NCBI GenBank assembly: GCA_963817635.1
Contig: CAWFPR010000014.1
Span: 186,001 to 250,000 of the forward strand
From: CAWFPR01 sp963817635
Lineage (GTDB): Bacteria; Acidobacteriota; Vicinamibacteria; Vicinamibacterales; 2-12-FULL-66-21
DNA length: 64,000 nt
Direction of reading: 5' to 3'
The notes under the pieces: model-generated
The model's database searches: none
What the model saw: the letters and a program-made list of their open reading frames with translations, nothing else
Told to the model about the DNA's origin: nothing
Program-made: the position numbers and the translations under genes
Shown: positions 28,206 through 35,266 of the stretch, piece after piece
How positions within the stretch are numbered: position 1 is the first letter of the stretch
How the letters are laid out: each line of letters starts with the position of its first letter

Positions 28206-28742
28206 CTACCCCCCTCCCCGCCGCGCGCCCTGGCGGGCACGAATCAGCAGGTCGAGCTTGCGTCGCTCAATCGTCTCCTCGAAGATGCGAAAACGCGCCT
28301 GCTGGGCCACATCGATCACCTCATCCAGCGCGTCGTAGGCGCGTTTCAGCTCAGCCGCAGCCTGATCGTCGTGCTCGCGCAGCGCCTTCAGGCGGTCCTT
28401 GATGGCCGCCTCGTCGAAGGGAGGCGAGACCGCGGCGCCAGCGAGCTGCCGGAGATCCTGGATGATCTGGTTGCGTGCCTGCTGGTTGCGGCGCCGGGTT
28501 TCCTGGAGCTTCCGGAGCCGGGTGACGAATGGCCCGTACTGCGCATCGGTGAGGCGCAGCGCGTCCTGCGCCTGCACGACCGCATAGGCGTCGAGCATGC
28601 CGACGACTTCGGCCGGCGTCAGTTGTCCGGCCGGCCTGTTCGGGCGCGCCTGGGCGGCGCCGCGCGGGTTCTGGGCCGCGGCGTCGATCGCCAGGCCCAG
28701 GCCGGCGCATCCGAGAAGTCCGATGATCAGTGCTCGCTTCAT
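28206..28742 (-). CDS. Exported Spy/CpxP-like alpha-helical protein
   Basis: A 178-residue protein with an Ala-rich signal peptide ending near AAAQ at residue 24, then a Pro/Arg linker and a long charged helical region. ALRLTDAQYGPFVTRL is an LTxxQ-type motif, and the following R/Q/K-rich helices resemble periplasmic Spy/CpxP/heavy-metal sensor (LTXXQ) proteins that act as small chaperones. It is next to an ECF sigma/anti-sigma pair on the same strand, so it may be part of an envelope stress response. This is inferred from fold type and context. Confidence 0.55.
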   Translation of the reverse strand: MKRALIIGLLGCAGLGLAIDAAAQNPRGAAQARPNRPAGQLTPAEVVGMLDAYAVVQAQDALRLTDAQYGPFVTRLRKLQETRRRNQQARNQIIQDLRQLAGAAVSPPFDEAAIKDRLKALREHDDQAAAELKRAYDALDEVIDVAQQARFRIFEETIERRKLDLLIRARQGARRGGG

Positions 28743-28796
28743 TTTCTCGACTCTCCGCGATCCGCTCTCCGCGATCCGCTGTCCGCGGGCCGTCTC
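28743..28796. repeat. Heptamer-period array (TCCGCnn)
   Basis: Consecutive seven-base units TCCGCGA, TCCGCTC, TCCGCGA, TCCGCTG and TCCGCGG fill the gap between the anti-sigma gene and the Spy-like gene. The period is exactly seven bases. Confidence 0.65.
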
Positions 28797-28801
28797 ACCG
28801 G

Positions 28802-29392
28802 CTAGGACAGGCCGCTCCGCTTCATCTCCGATTCAATCAGCCGCGCCAGTTCCGCTCGTTCGTCCACGGTCAGGTCCGGCACCGCGCCCTCGACCGATCC
28901 CGGTCGCGGGGCGATGCCGGCCGCGACGACATCCTCCCATGCCAGGTCGTCGGTGGCCGTCCTCACGACCGCCCAGGCACGGTCCGTTTCCAGGTTATCC
29001 GGAACCGTCGCGACCGCGGCAGTCGGCACGCGAACCGGGTCGGGTACCGGTGCGTGCAGCGTCGCGCGCCAGAGTGCGGTCACCATCAGCAGCACGGCGA
29101 TGGACGCACTCGCGGCCCACGCCGCCGCCGGATTGCGCATCCACTGCATCCCGGCCGGTGCCGCCGCGACCGGCGGCTCGCGGTCAACAGCCTCGGACAC
29201 CCGGGCCGCGAAGTGGTTCCAGAAGAGCGGCGACGGCTCGTGCGCCTGGTCGAGGCCGACCTCGCCAAGCGTCCCGCGCAGCGCCGCGAGGCGTTCGCGG
29301 CACGCATCGCATTCGTCCACGTGTTCGGCCAGCGACGGCGCAAGTGCCCCGTCCATCAGGTCGACGATTTCCGTGTCCTCCAGGTGCCTCAT
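28802..29392 (-). CDS. Anti-sigma factor with zinc-binding anti-sigma domain
   Basis: A 196-residue protein. The N-terminus (LMDGALAPSLAEHVDECDAC) carries the HxxxCxxC motif of ZAS-type anti-sigma factors at about residues 24-31. One transmembrane helix lies near residue 95 (AASASIAVLLMVTALW). The rest would be periplasmic. Its stop region is followed by the Spy-like gene and its start overlaps the ECF sigma gene in an ATGA junction, the standard arrangement of a sigma factor with its inhibitor. Confidence 0.8.
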   Translation of the reverse strand: MRHLEDTEIVDLMDGALAPSLAEHVDECDACRERLAALRGTLGEVGLDQAHEPSPLFWNHFAARVSEAVDREPPVAAAPAGMQWMRNPAAAWAASASIAVLLMVTALWRATLHAPVPDPVRVPTAAVATVPDNLETDRAWAVVRTATDDLAWEDVVAAGIAPRPGSVEGAVPDLTVDERAELARLIESEMKRSGLS

Positions 29393-29940
29393 GATTGGCC
29401 TTCCAGCAGCTTCTTCAGATTTGCCAGCGCGTGAAAGAAGTTCGCCTTCACCGCGCCAACCGAACTCCCCAGGATCGTGGCGATCTCGTCGTGCGGCAGG
29501 TCGTGGTAGGTCCGCAGAATCAACGTGGCGCGCTGCTTCTTCGGCAGCCGCGCGATCGCGGCCCGAACCCGCGCCGCCCGTTCCTCACGCAGCACGGCAG
29601 CGTCGGCGGATTCGCTGCGGGTCTCGACGCGTTCCACGCGATCCAGCGGCTCGAACCGCGGCGCCTTCGTGCCGACGCGATTCAGGCAGACGTTGACCGC
29701 AATCCGATACAGCCAGGTCGGGAGGGCCGCCCGTCCCTTGAACCCGCGCAGCCCGCGATAGGCCCGAACGAAGACGTCCTGCGCCAGATCGCTCGCGTCC
29801 TCATGGTTGCCGAGGAAACGGAAACACACCTGGTACACCTGGCGCTGGTGCCGGTGGACGATGAGGTCGAAGGCCTCCCGGCGGCCCGCGAGGCAGGCCT
29901 CGACGAGCGCGGCGTCGTCGGCACCCGCCAGTTGGGCCAT
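29389..29940 (-). CDS. ECF-family RNA polymerase sigma factor
   Basis: An ECF sigma factor of about 183 residues from the ATG at 29938-29940; an in-frame GTG at 30030 would add 30 poorly conserved residues. Region 2 has DAFDLIVHRHQRQVYQVCF-like sequence with ASDLAQDVFVRAYRGL and TWLYRIAVNVCLN. Region 4 has LPKKQRATLILRTYHDLPHD and GSSVGAVKANFFHALANLKK. Region 3 is absent, as in all ECF factors. It is coupled to the zinc-type anti-sigma gene and divergent from lexA. The regulon is unknown, but the Spy-like gene downstream is a candidate. Confidence 0.9.
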   Translation of the reverse strand: MAQLAGADDAALVEACLAGRREAFDLIVHRHQRQVYQVCFRFLGNHEDASDLAQDVFVRAYRGLRGFKGRAALPTWLYRIAVNVCLNRVGTKAPRFEPLDRVERVETRSESADAAVLREERAARVRAAIARLPKKQRATLILRTYHDLPHDEIATILGSSVGAVKANFFHALANLKKLLEGQS

Positions 29941-30087
29941 GTGAGGCTCGGCCCGTTCGCCTGCCAGCTTCACCGTCCAATCAGGCGGCACGCCGCTCCA
30001 CGTCTGCTCCGGCCATGGGTCAATCGCCACTCATCCGGTTAGACCGCGCGCAGCCATCGAAGGTAAACCCGCCAGCGCGACCGTTCG

Positions 30088-30116
30088 TTGACTTTCGCTT
30101 TTCTTTTGCGTATAGT
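30088..30116 (+). promoter_or_regulatory. lexA promoter, leaderless architecture
   Basis: TTGACT (30088-30093), a 17-base spacer, then TATAGT (30111-30116). The ATG of lexA begins seven bases after the -10 box, so the expected transcription start is the A of the start codon. I searched the region for a LexA-type palindrome and saw none that I would call. Confidence 0.8.
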
Positions 30117-30122
30117 GCCCGC

Positions 30123-30728
30123 ATGCTGCCATTGACCAAGCGCCAGCGGGAGATTCTCGATTTCCTGAACGACTTCATCCAGCAGCACGGCTACGCTCCG
30201 AGCCTGGAGGAGATCGGCCGCCGCTTTGGACTCTCGTCGCTCGCCACGGTGCACAAGCACCTCACGAATCTCCAGGAAAAAGGCTTCATCAAGCGCGCGT
30301 GGAATCGCAGCCGGTCGGTCGAGATGGTGTCGGCGCGCGCCGGCGGGCGCGCCGTTGAACTGCCCATGCTCGGGTACGTCGCCGCCGGGTCGCCGATCGA
30401 AGCCGTCGCCGGCAGCGAGACCATCGCGGTTCCCGAGGATCTCGTCGGCAAACGCGACACCTACGTCCTCAAGGTCAAGGGGGACTCGATGATCGACGAG
30501 CAGATCCGCGACGGCGACTTCGTCATTGTGGAGGATCGCCGGACGGCTGACAACGGCGAGATGGTGATCGCGCTGCTCAACGGCGCCGACGTCACGCTGA
30601 AGAAGCTGTTCCGCGAGAATGGCCGCATCCGTCTCCAGCCGGCCAATCCCGCGATGCAGCCCATTCTCGCGGCGCCGGACCAGGTCCAGGTCCAGGGGGT
30701 CGTGGTGGGCGTGATGAGGAAGTACTGA
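30123..30728 (+). CDS. lexA: LexA repressor
   Basis: A 201-residue SOS repressor. The N-terminal winged helix reads LTKRQREILDFLNDFI and GYAPSLEEIGRRFGLSS, followed by ATVHKHLTNLQEKGFI. The autocleavage site is the Ala-Gly bond in GYVAAGSPIEA. The Ser of GDSM (about residue 121) and the Lys in VTLKK (about residue 158) form the S24 dyad. All catalytic residues are present. The start at 30123 is fixed by the position of the -10 box just upstream. It is transcribed alone; the small DUF3467 gene follows with its own -10-like box. Confidence 0.97.
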   Translation: MLPLTKRQREILDFLNDFIQQHGYAPSLEEIGRRFGLSSLATVHKHLTNLQEKGFIKRAWNRSRSVEMVSARAGGRAVELPMLGYVAAGSPIEAVAGSETIAVPEDLVGKRDTYVLKVKGDSMIDEQIRDGDFVIVEDRRTADNGEMVIALLNGADVTLKKLFRENGRIRLQPANPAMQPILAAPDQVQVQGVVVGVMRKY

Positions 30729-30781
30729 GCGGGCGCGTCCCGCACGATCCGCCCTGCGCGCTCTATGCTATGGTTCCGGCC

Positions 30782-31099
30782 ATGAGCAACGAGCCGCGCA
30801 AGCAAATCAACTTCACCATCGTACCGGCCGACGACCAGGACCTCCCGCGAACCTACGCCAATTTCTGCGCAATTTCACATACCCCCTTCGACTTCACCCT
30901 GGCGTTCTGCGAGGTCCTGCCGCTCTCGGAGCGCGACATCCAGGCCGCCGAAGCCAACCACGTAGTGCGGGCGCCCGTGCGCGCCAAGGTCGTGGTTCCG
31001 CTCCAGGTCGTGCCCAATCTGATCGCGGCGCTCCAGGAACATATGCGGGTGTACTCGGAATCGACGGGAACCAGCTGGGACAAGGGCCCGGTGCACTGA
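30782..31099 (+). CDS. DUF3467 family protein
   Basis: A 105-residue cytosolic protein. The family signature is visible: INFTIVPADDQDLPRTYANF followed by CAISHTPFDFTLAFCEVLP and the VRAPVRAKVVVPLQVVPNLI segment. The family occurs in many bacteria and its function is unknown. The ATG at 30782 was chosen because a TATGGT box lies seven bases upstream; the longer reading adds four codons without support. It is monocistronic between lexA and an ECF sigma operon. Confidence 0.85.
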   Translation: MSNEPRKQINFTIVPADDQDLPRTYANFCAISHTPFDFTLAFCEVLPLSERDIQAAEANHVVRAPVRAKVVVPLQVVPNLIAALQEHMRVYSESTGTSWDKGPVH

Positions 31100-31171
31100 T
31101 CGCGCGACCGTGACGTCCGGCCGAGGCCGGCCTGCCGCCCGCAGGCGGCGGCCGCCAACACTCTTCAACCC

Positions 31172-31732
31172 ATGACCGTCTTCAAAGGCATGAACGGGCA
31201 AGCGATCGCGATGCCCGCGGCCATGGACCAGCCGCACGAAGAGCCGATCTGCCGGATTGGCGCCCTGTTCGACGCCCACCACCAGCGCCTGTTCCGGCTG
31301 GCCCGGCGTCTGGCGAGGAGCGCAGACGATGCGCGGGATGTCGTGCAGGAGACATTCCTGCGCGCCGCGCGATCGCCGGACTCCGTCCCGCACGGCTCGC
31401 CCAACGAGGAAGCCTGGCTGGTCCGGGTGCTGATCAACATCTGCCGGGACCGCTGGCGCCACGCGGCCGTCCGCACGCGCGCCGTTGCGCAAGGACATCT
31501 GCGCGCCGCGGCGGCGTCGAGTCCGGAAGCCGGCCTGCTCGCCCGGGCGATGGTCTGGCAGGCGCTCGACGCGCTGCCGCCCCGCCGCCGCGCGATTCTG
31601 ATTCTGTACGAGCTCGAAGGCGCCGCCATCCCCGCGATTGCGCAGCTGCTCGGCGTGACGCCGGTGACGGTCCGGTGGCACCTGTCGATCGGCCGTCGCG
31701 AGATGGCGAGAGCGCTCGGAGGCAAGCCATGA
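31172..31732 (+). CDS. ECF-family RNA polymerase sigma factor
   Basis: A 186-residue ECF sigma factor. Region 2: FDAHHQRLFRLARRLARSAD and DARDVVQETFLRAARSP, with WLVRVLINICRDRWR. Region 4: ALDALPPRRRAILILYELEG and GVTPVTVRWHLSIGRREMAR. It heads a three-gene operon in which each next start overlaps the previous stop as ATGA. The second gene is a small one-helix membrane protein, the likely anti-sigma factor. It lacks a recognisable promoter or Shine-Dalgarno sequence. A GC-rich hairpin-like stretch in the 31100-31150 gap may end DUF3467 transcription. Confidence 0.88.
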   Translation: MTVFKGMNGQAIAMPAAMDQPHEEPICRIGALFDAHHQRLFRLARRLARSADDARDVVQETFLRAARSPDSVPHGSPNEEAWLVRVLINICRDRWRHAAVRTRAVAQGHLRAAAASSPEAGLLARAMVWQALDALPPRRRAILILYELEGAAIPAIAQLLGVTPVTVRWHLSIGRREMARALGGKP

Positions 31733-32088
31733 CGGACTGGAGAGCGGCGTTGCGCGAAACGGATCCCGGGGCCCACGCGCAGCTGTCGAACGATGATGCG
31801 CAGGCGATGCGGCGCGCGGTGCTGGCTGCCCTCCCCGCGCGTGTGGGCTCCGACGGACGGATGTGGGTCCAGCCGCTCCTTCTGGCGGCGACCGTCGCGC
31901 TGATGATTGTCACCGGAGCGGCCGCCGGGCGGCACGCCAGCGTCGAACCGGCTGGGGGATCGGCACAGGACACGGCCGTGGCGACCGAGACGCCCGAAAT
32001 GCGACAACTCCAGTTCGCCACACCGGGCGGCACGCGGATCATCTGGACGTTCAACTCGGCCTTCAATCTCAACGAGTCCATTCCATGA
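31729..32088 (+). CDS. Small membrane protein, likely anti-sigma factor
   Basis: A 119-residue protein with an N-terminal cytosolic part of about 42 residues (DWRAALRETDPGAHAQLSND), one transmembrane helix (VQPLLLAATVALMIVTGAAA) and a short outer domain ending SAFNLNESIP. There is no zinc motif. Its position after an ECF sigma gene with an ATGA overlap, and its one-helix topology, fit an anti-sigma factor. No family match is recognised beyond this. Confidence 0.6.
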   Translation: MTDWRAALRETDPGAHAQLSNDDAQAMRRAVLAALPARVGSDGRMWVQPLLLAATVALMIVTGAAAGRHASVEPAGGSAQDTAVATETPEMRQLQFATPGGTRIIWTFNSAFNLNESIP

Positions 32089-33002
32089 CAACGATGACGA
32101 CGACATCCCTGCGCCTGCTGGCTATCCTCGCGGTGCTCGTTTTTCCGGGGTCCGCGGCTGCCCAGGACGTGGCACCTCCCACGCCAACGGCGCAGGCGGC
32201 GGCGGGGCGCCCACCGGTTGAACGCCCATCACCTGCGCTGCGGGGACAGACACCGAGGCCGGCGATCGCGGAGGCTGTGACCGATCAATCCGCGCCGCAG
32301 GCCTTCAGTGTCGTGCTCGTGCTCGGCGACATGCAGGCAAACTCGGCGGCCGACAACGTACCCGCGGCCGCGCGCAAGGCCCTGACCGACATGAAGGACT
32401 TCCTGCCCTACAAGGGATATCGACTGCTGGACACGCAGTGGACGCTGTGCTGCGGCAGCGCTCCGCTCAGCGGGCACCTCAAGGGACCGGACGAGCAGGA
32501 ATACGAGCTGATGCTGCAGACGACCAACATCAGGAACGGGGAGATCAGTGTGCGGTTCCTGCTGCGGGAAGCGGGATCGCCTGCCGGTGCGCTCGAAGCC
32601 GCGGCCAGGGAAGCTCAGATGGCCGGGGAGATCAACGCGAAGGCGGGCGAGCTGGCCGTGCAATTGACCCAGCTTCAGCGCCAGCAGGCAGAGATGGCGC
32701 AGCGGATCCGCGAGGCAAGCCCTGCCGACCGGTCGATAGCCCAGAAGGAGATGCTGGAACTCGAGCGGCAGATGGCCCGCACCCAGAACGAGATTCGCCA
32801 GTCACAGCTCGCCAGGAACCACCCCGACGTCGGTTTCGGGCAGCGCGTTGGCAGCACAGCGGGTTCGAGCGCGGTGATCGACGCGAGCTTCCGCATGGAC
32901 GTCGGTGAAACCGTCGTCGTCGGCACGTCGAGAACAAAGGGCGACAAGGCACTGATTGCCCTCCTGACCGCCGTGCCCCCGAAAGGAACGTCGGTCCGTT
33001 AG
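32085..33002 (+). CDS. Exported protein with coiled-coil region, unknown function
   Basis: A 305-residue product with a signal peptide (about 1-26, ending SAAAQ). The mature part begins with a Pro/Ala-rich linker, then a mixed alpha/beta domain (FSVVLVLGDMQANS; LPYKGYRLLDTQWTL), a charged coiled coil rich in Q/E/R (AEMAQRIREASPADRS; EMLELERQMARTQNEI), and a C-terminal beta region with MDVGETVVVGTSR. I do not recognise the family. The C-terminal segment is reminiscent of pilus/secretion-associated beta domains, but weakly. It is coupled to the preceding membrane gene and sigma gene, so it is a candidate target or signal receptor for that ECF system. Confidence 0.6.
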   Translation: MTTMTTTSLRLLAILAVLVFPGSAAAQDVAPPTPTAQAAAGRPPVERPSPALRGQTPRPAIAEAVTDQSAPQAFSVVLVLGDMQANSAADNVPAAARKALTDMKDFLPYKGYRLLDTQWTLCCGSAPLSGHLKGPDEQEYELMLQTTNIRNGEISVRFLLREAGSPAGALEAAAREAQMAGEINAKAGELAVQLTQLQRQQAEMAQRIREASPADRSIAQKEMLELERQMARTQNEIRQSQLARNHPDVGFGQRVGSTAGSSAVIDASFRMDVGETVVVGTSRTKGDKALIALLTAVPPKGTSVR

Positions 33003-33011
33003 AATGGGGCC

Positions 33012-33839
33012 ATGGCGAAGCGCCAGGCCCCCGCGATTCCCTCGCCGTCGAAAACCGCCGCGGAGACCCGCCGCATCGTCGCGAAGCTCGCCACGCAGCA
33101 TCCCAATGCGGACACGGAGCTGCGTTTTCGCGATGCGTATGAACTGCTCGTGGCCACGATTCTGTCCGCGCAGTGCACCGACCAGCGCGTGAACCAGGTG
33201 ACCCCCGCCTTGTTCGCGCGCTATCCGGACGCACGCGCGCTGGCGAAGGCCACGACCGACGAGCTCGAACCCCAGATTCAGTCCACCGGTTTCTTCCGCG
33301 CGAAATCGCGGTCACTGGCCGGCATGGCCGCCGCGGTTGTGCGCGAGCACGGCGGGGAGATTCCGACGACGATGGCTGGCCTGGTGGCCCTGCCGGGCGT
33401 CGGGCGCAAGACCGCGAACGTGGTGCTCGGGCACGCGCTCGGCGTGCCGGGACTGCCGGTCGATCGCCACGTGCTGCGCGTCGCAAACCGGATCGGTATC
33501 GCACGTTCGGACGATCCCGAGATCGTCGAAGAGCAGCTCGGTCGCGCCATGCCGCCGGAGGACTGGACTCGCACGTCCGACACGCTCATTCTCCACGGAC
33601 GGCGCATCTGCAAGCCGAAGCCGCGCTGCGACCGCTGCGTTGTGCGCAAGGAGTGCGACTACTTCCGCACCCTCGGCGCACGGGCGCAACCCAGGAAGCA
33701 CCCCGCGCGAGGTACAGGTCGTGGGGGTGGGGCACAGACCGAACGTCCCCTGACCGGATCGCTGGTGGATGAGCGCCGAGCGCCAAAGGCGCGAGGGACA
33801 GGTCGTGGGGGTGGGGCCCCACGACAAAGTAAGAAATGA
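33012..33839 (+). CDS. nth: Endonuclease III with repeat-derived C-terminal tail
   Basis: A bifunctional DNA glycosylase/AP lyase for oxidised pyrimidines. The HhH motif LPGVGRKTANVVL is followed by the catalytic Asp region (VDRHVLRVANR). The [4Fe-4S] ligands lie in CKPKPRCDRCVVRKEC, with C-x5-C-x2-C-x5-C spacing, one residue shorter in the first gap than in E. coli Nth. The normal protein would end soon after DYFRTLG. Here an extra tail of about 45 residues (RGTGRGGGA occurs twice) is encoded by two copies of a 29-base repeat. A TAGAAT box lies six bases before the ATG. The next gene overlaps the stop by ATGA. Confidence 0.93.
   Translation: MAKRQAPAIPSPSKTAAETRRIVAKLATQHPNADTELRFRDAYELLVATILSAQCTDQRVNQVTPALFARYPDARALAKATTDELEPQIQSTGFFRAKSRSLAGMAAAVVREHGGEIPTTMAGLVALPGVGRKTANVVLGHALGVPGLPVDRHVLRVANRIGIARSDDPEIVEEQLGRAMPPEDWTRTSDTLILHGRRICKPKPRCDRCVVRKECDYFRTLGARAQPRKHPARGTGRGGGAQTERPLTGSLVDERRAPKARGTGRGGGAPRQSKK
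33705..33817. repeat. 29-base direct repeat inside the 3' end of nth
   Basis: GCGCGAGGTACAGGTCGTGG and the nine following bases at 33705-33733 recur with one mismatch at 33789-33817. The copies are 84 bases apart, a multiple of three, so both encode RGTGRGGGA in the nth frame. The unit is G-rich (GTGGGGGTGGGGC). Confidence 0.75.
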
Positions 33840-34234
33840 CCCGCCAGCAGTTCGAGCTGCTCGTCGAAGAGGCGCTCCGCGACATTCCCCGCCGCTTTCG
33901 CGACGCCATGCAGAACATCGCCATTGTCGTCGACGACGAGCCGTCGCCGGAACTCCTCGCGGAACTCGAGATCGAGCCACCAGATTCCCTGTTCGGCCTC
34001 TATCAGGGCATTCCCCTGCCGGAGCGCAGCTGGTCGCACGGCAACGTGCTGCCCGACCGCATCTCGCTCTATCGCAGGACGATCGAGGACGCCTCGGAAG
34101 ACCACGAAGACGTCGTCGTCTGCATCGCAGAAACGCTGATTCACGAGATCGGTCACTATTTCGGGCTGAGCGAGGAAGAAATCGAACTCATCGAGGACAG
34201 GTACTGGCGCGGGGAACCGCTGGACGACGTGTGA
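33836..34234 (+). CDS. Metallopeptidase family protein (minimal zincin, HExxH)
   Basis: A 132-residue protein of the DUF1025/Zincin_1 type. FELLVEEALRDIPRRF is at the N-terminus, NIAIVVDDEPSPELL follows, then LFGLYQGIPLPERS and the zinc motif HEIGHYFGLSEEEIE (about residues 102-116). The HExxH and downstream acidic residue fit a small zinc metallopeptidase of unknown substrate. It overlaps the end of nth by ATGA and is four bases from rsmA, so it belongs to the nth-rsmA transcription unit. Confidence 0.85.
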   Translation: MTRQQFELLVEEALRDIPRRFRDAMQNIAIVVDDEPSPELLAELEIEPPDSLFGLYQGIPLPERSWSHGNVLPDRISLYRRTIEDASEDHEDVVVCIAETLIHEIGHYFGLSEEEIELIEDRYWRGEPLDDV

Positions 34235-34238
34235 GCGC

Positions 34239-35057
34239 GTGGCCGTGACCATGCGGGCGAAGAAGCACTTCGGGCAGCACTTCCTGCAGGGGGTCTGGGC
34301 GGACAGGCTCGTGGCGGCCATCGAACCGGACGCCGGCGATCGCTTCCTCGAGATCGGACCAGGCCCCGGCGCGCTGACGCTCCGGCTCGCCCCCCGCGTC
34401 TCGCACATCACCGCCGTCGAACTCGATCGCGAGATGATTGAGGGCCTGACGCCTCGGCTCCCACACAATGTGACGCTCGTCGAGGCCGATTTTCTCGACT
34501 ACGACCTTGGGCGATCGACGGGCGAGGGCCCGATCAGGGTGGCCGGCAACCTCCCCTACAACGTCTCGTCCCCCATTCTGTTCCGGTTGATCGACGCCCA
34601 CCGGAAGCACGGAGGGATCGTGGACGCGACCGTGATGGTTCAGGCGGAAGTGGCGGCGCGAATCGCCGCGTCACCGGGCACGAAGGACTACGGCGTGCTG
34701 TCGATCCTGGTCCAGCTCCATGCCGACGTGGCGCACGTGCTGTCGCTTCCCCCGGGCGCATTTCGGCCGCCGCCGAAGGTGCGATCGGCGGTGCTGCGCC
34801 TGCGGTTTCGACCGCCTGCCGTCGAGCTGCGCGACGAAGCGACGTTCGAGGGGATGGTCCGGGCCGTGTTCACCCAGCGGCGCAAGATCCTCCACAATGC
34901 GTTGCGCTCGTATGCGGAAGCCCACGGCTGGACCGCTGGGGCTGCCTTGCGGCAGGCGGACATCGACCCGGGCCGGCGGGCCGAGACACTGCAACTCTCA
35001 GAATTGGCACGGCTTGCGGACTGTTTCACTTCGCCGCCAGCCCGACCTGTGCTATAG
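34239..35057 (+). CDS. rsmA: 16S rRNA dimethyladenosine transferase RsmA (KsgA)
   Basis: A SAM-dependent methyltransferase that dimethylates two adjacent adenosines of 16S rRNA. The motifs KKHFGQHFLQ, LEIGPGPGALT, the catalytic NLPYNVSSPILF and FRPPPKVRSAVLRL are present. Three candidate starts lie in a row (GTG 34239, GTG 34245, ATG 34251). The ATG gives MRAKKHFGQHF, the best match to the family start. The C-terminal domain is complete. The product is 268-272 residues. Confidence 0.95.
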   Translation: MAVTMRAKKHFGQHFLQGVWADRLVAAIEPDAGDRFLEIGPGPGALTLRLAPRVSHITAVELDREMIEGLTPRLPHNVTLVEADFLDYDLGRSTGEGPIRVAGNLPYNVSSPILFRLIDAHRKHGGIVDATVMVQAEVAARIAASPGTKDYGVLSILVQLHADVAHVLSLPPGAFRPPPKVRSAVLRLRFRPPAVELRDEATFEGMVRAVFTQRRKILHNALRSYAEAHGWTAGAALRQADIDPGRRAETLQLSELARLADCFTSPPARPVL

Positions 35058-35266
35058 TTTGCACGGTTTTGCTACAGTCCCTGGCCGGACCGTCCCAGCG
35101 GCGGGCCAGGTGGATAACGACCGCGGCGCCCAGCCGCTTCCCGTCAGGCCGAGCCCGCCAGGGTTTCGGGCCTTTCGCGACGTATCCTCCGACTGTCGAT
35201 CGCGGCGATTTTCGCCGTTCTGGTGGATCGCGAGCCACCGCCACAAGTACGGATTCGGCCGATTTT

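Noticed and set aside
30030..30122. A LexA operator upstream of lexA
   Set aside because: No palindrome or direct repeat of a known LexA-box type was visible in the promoter region.
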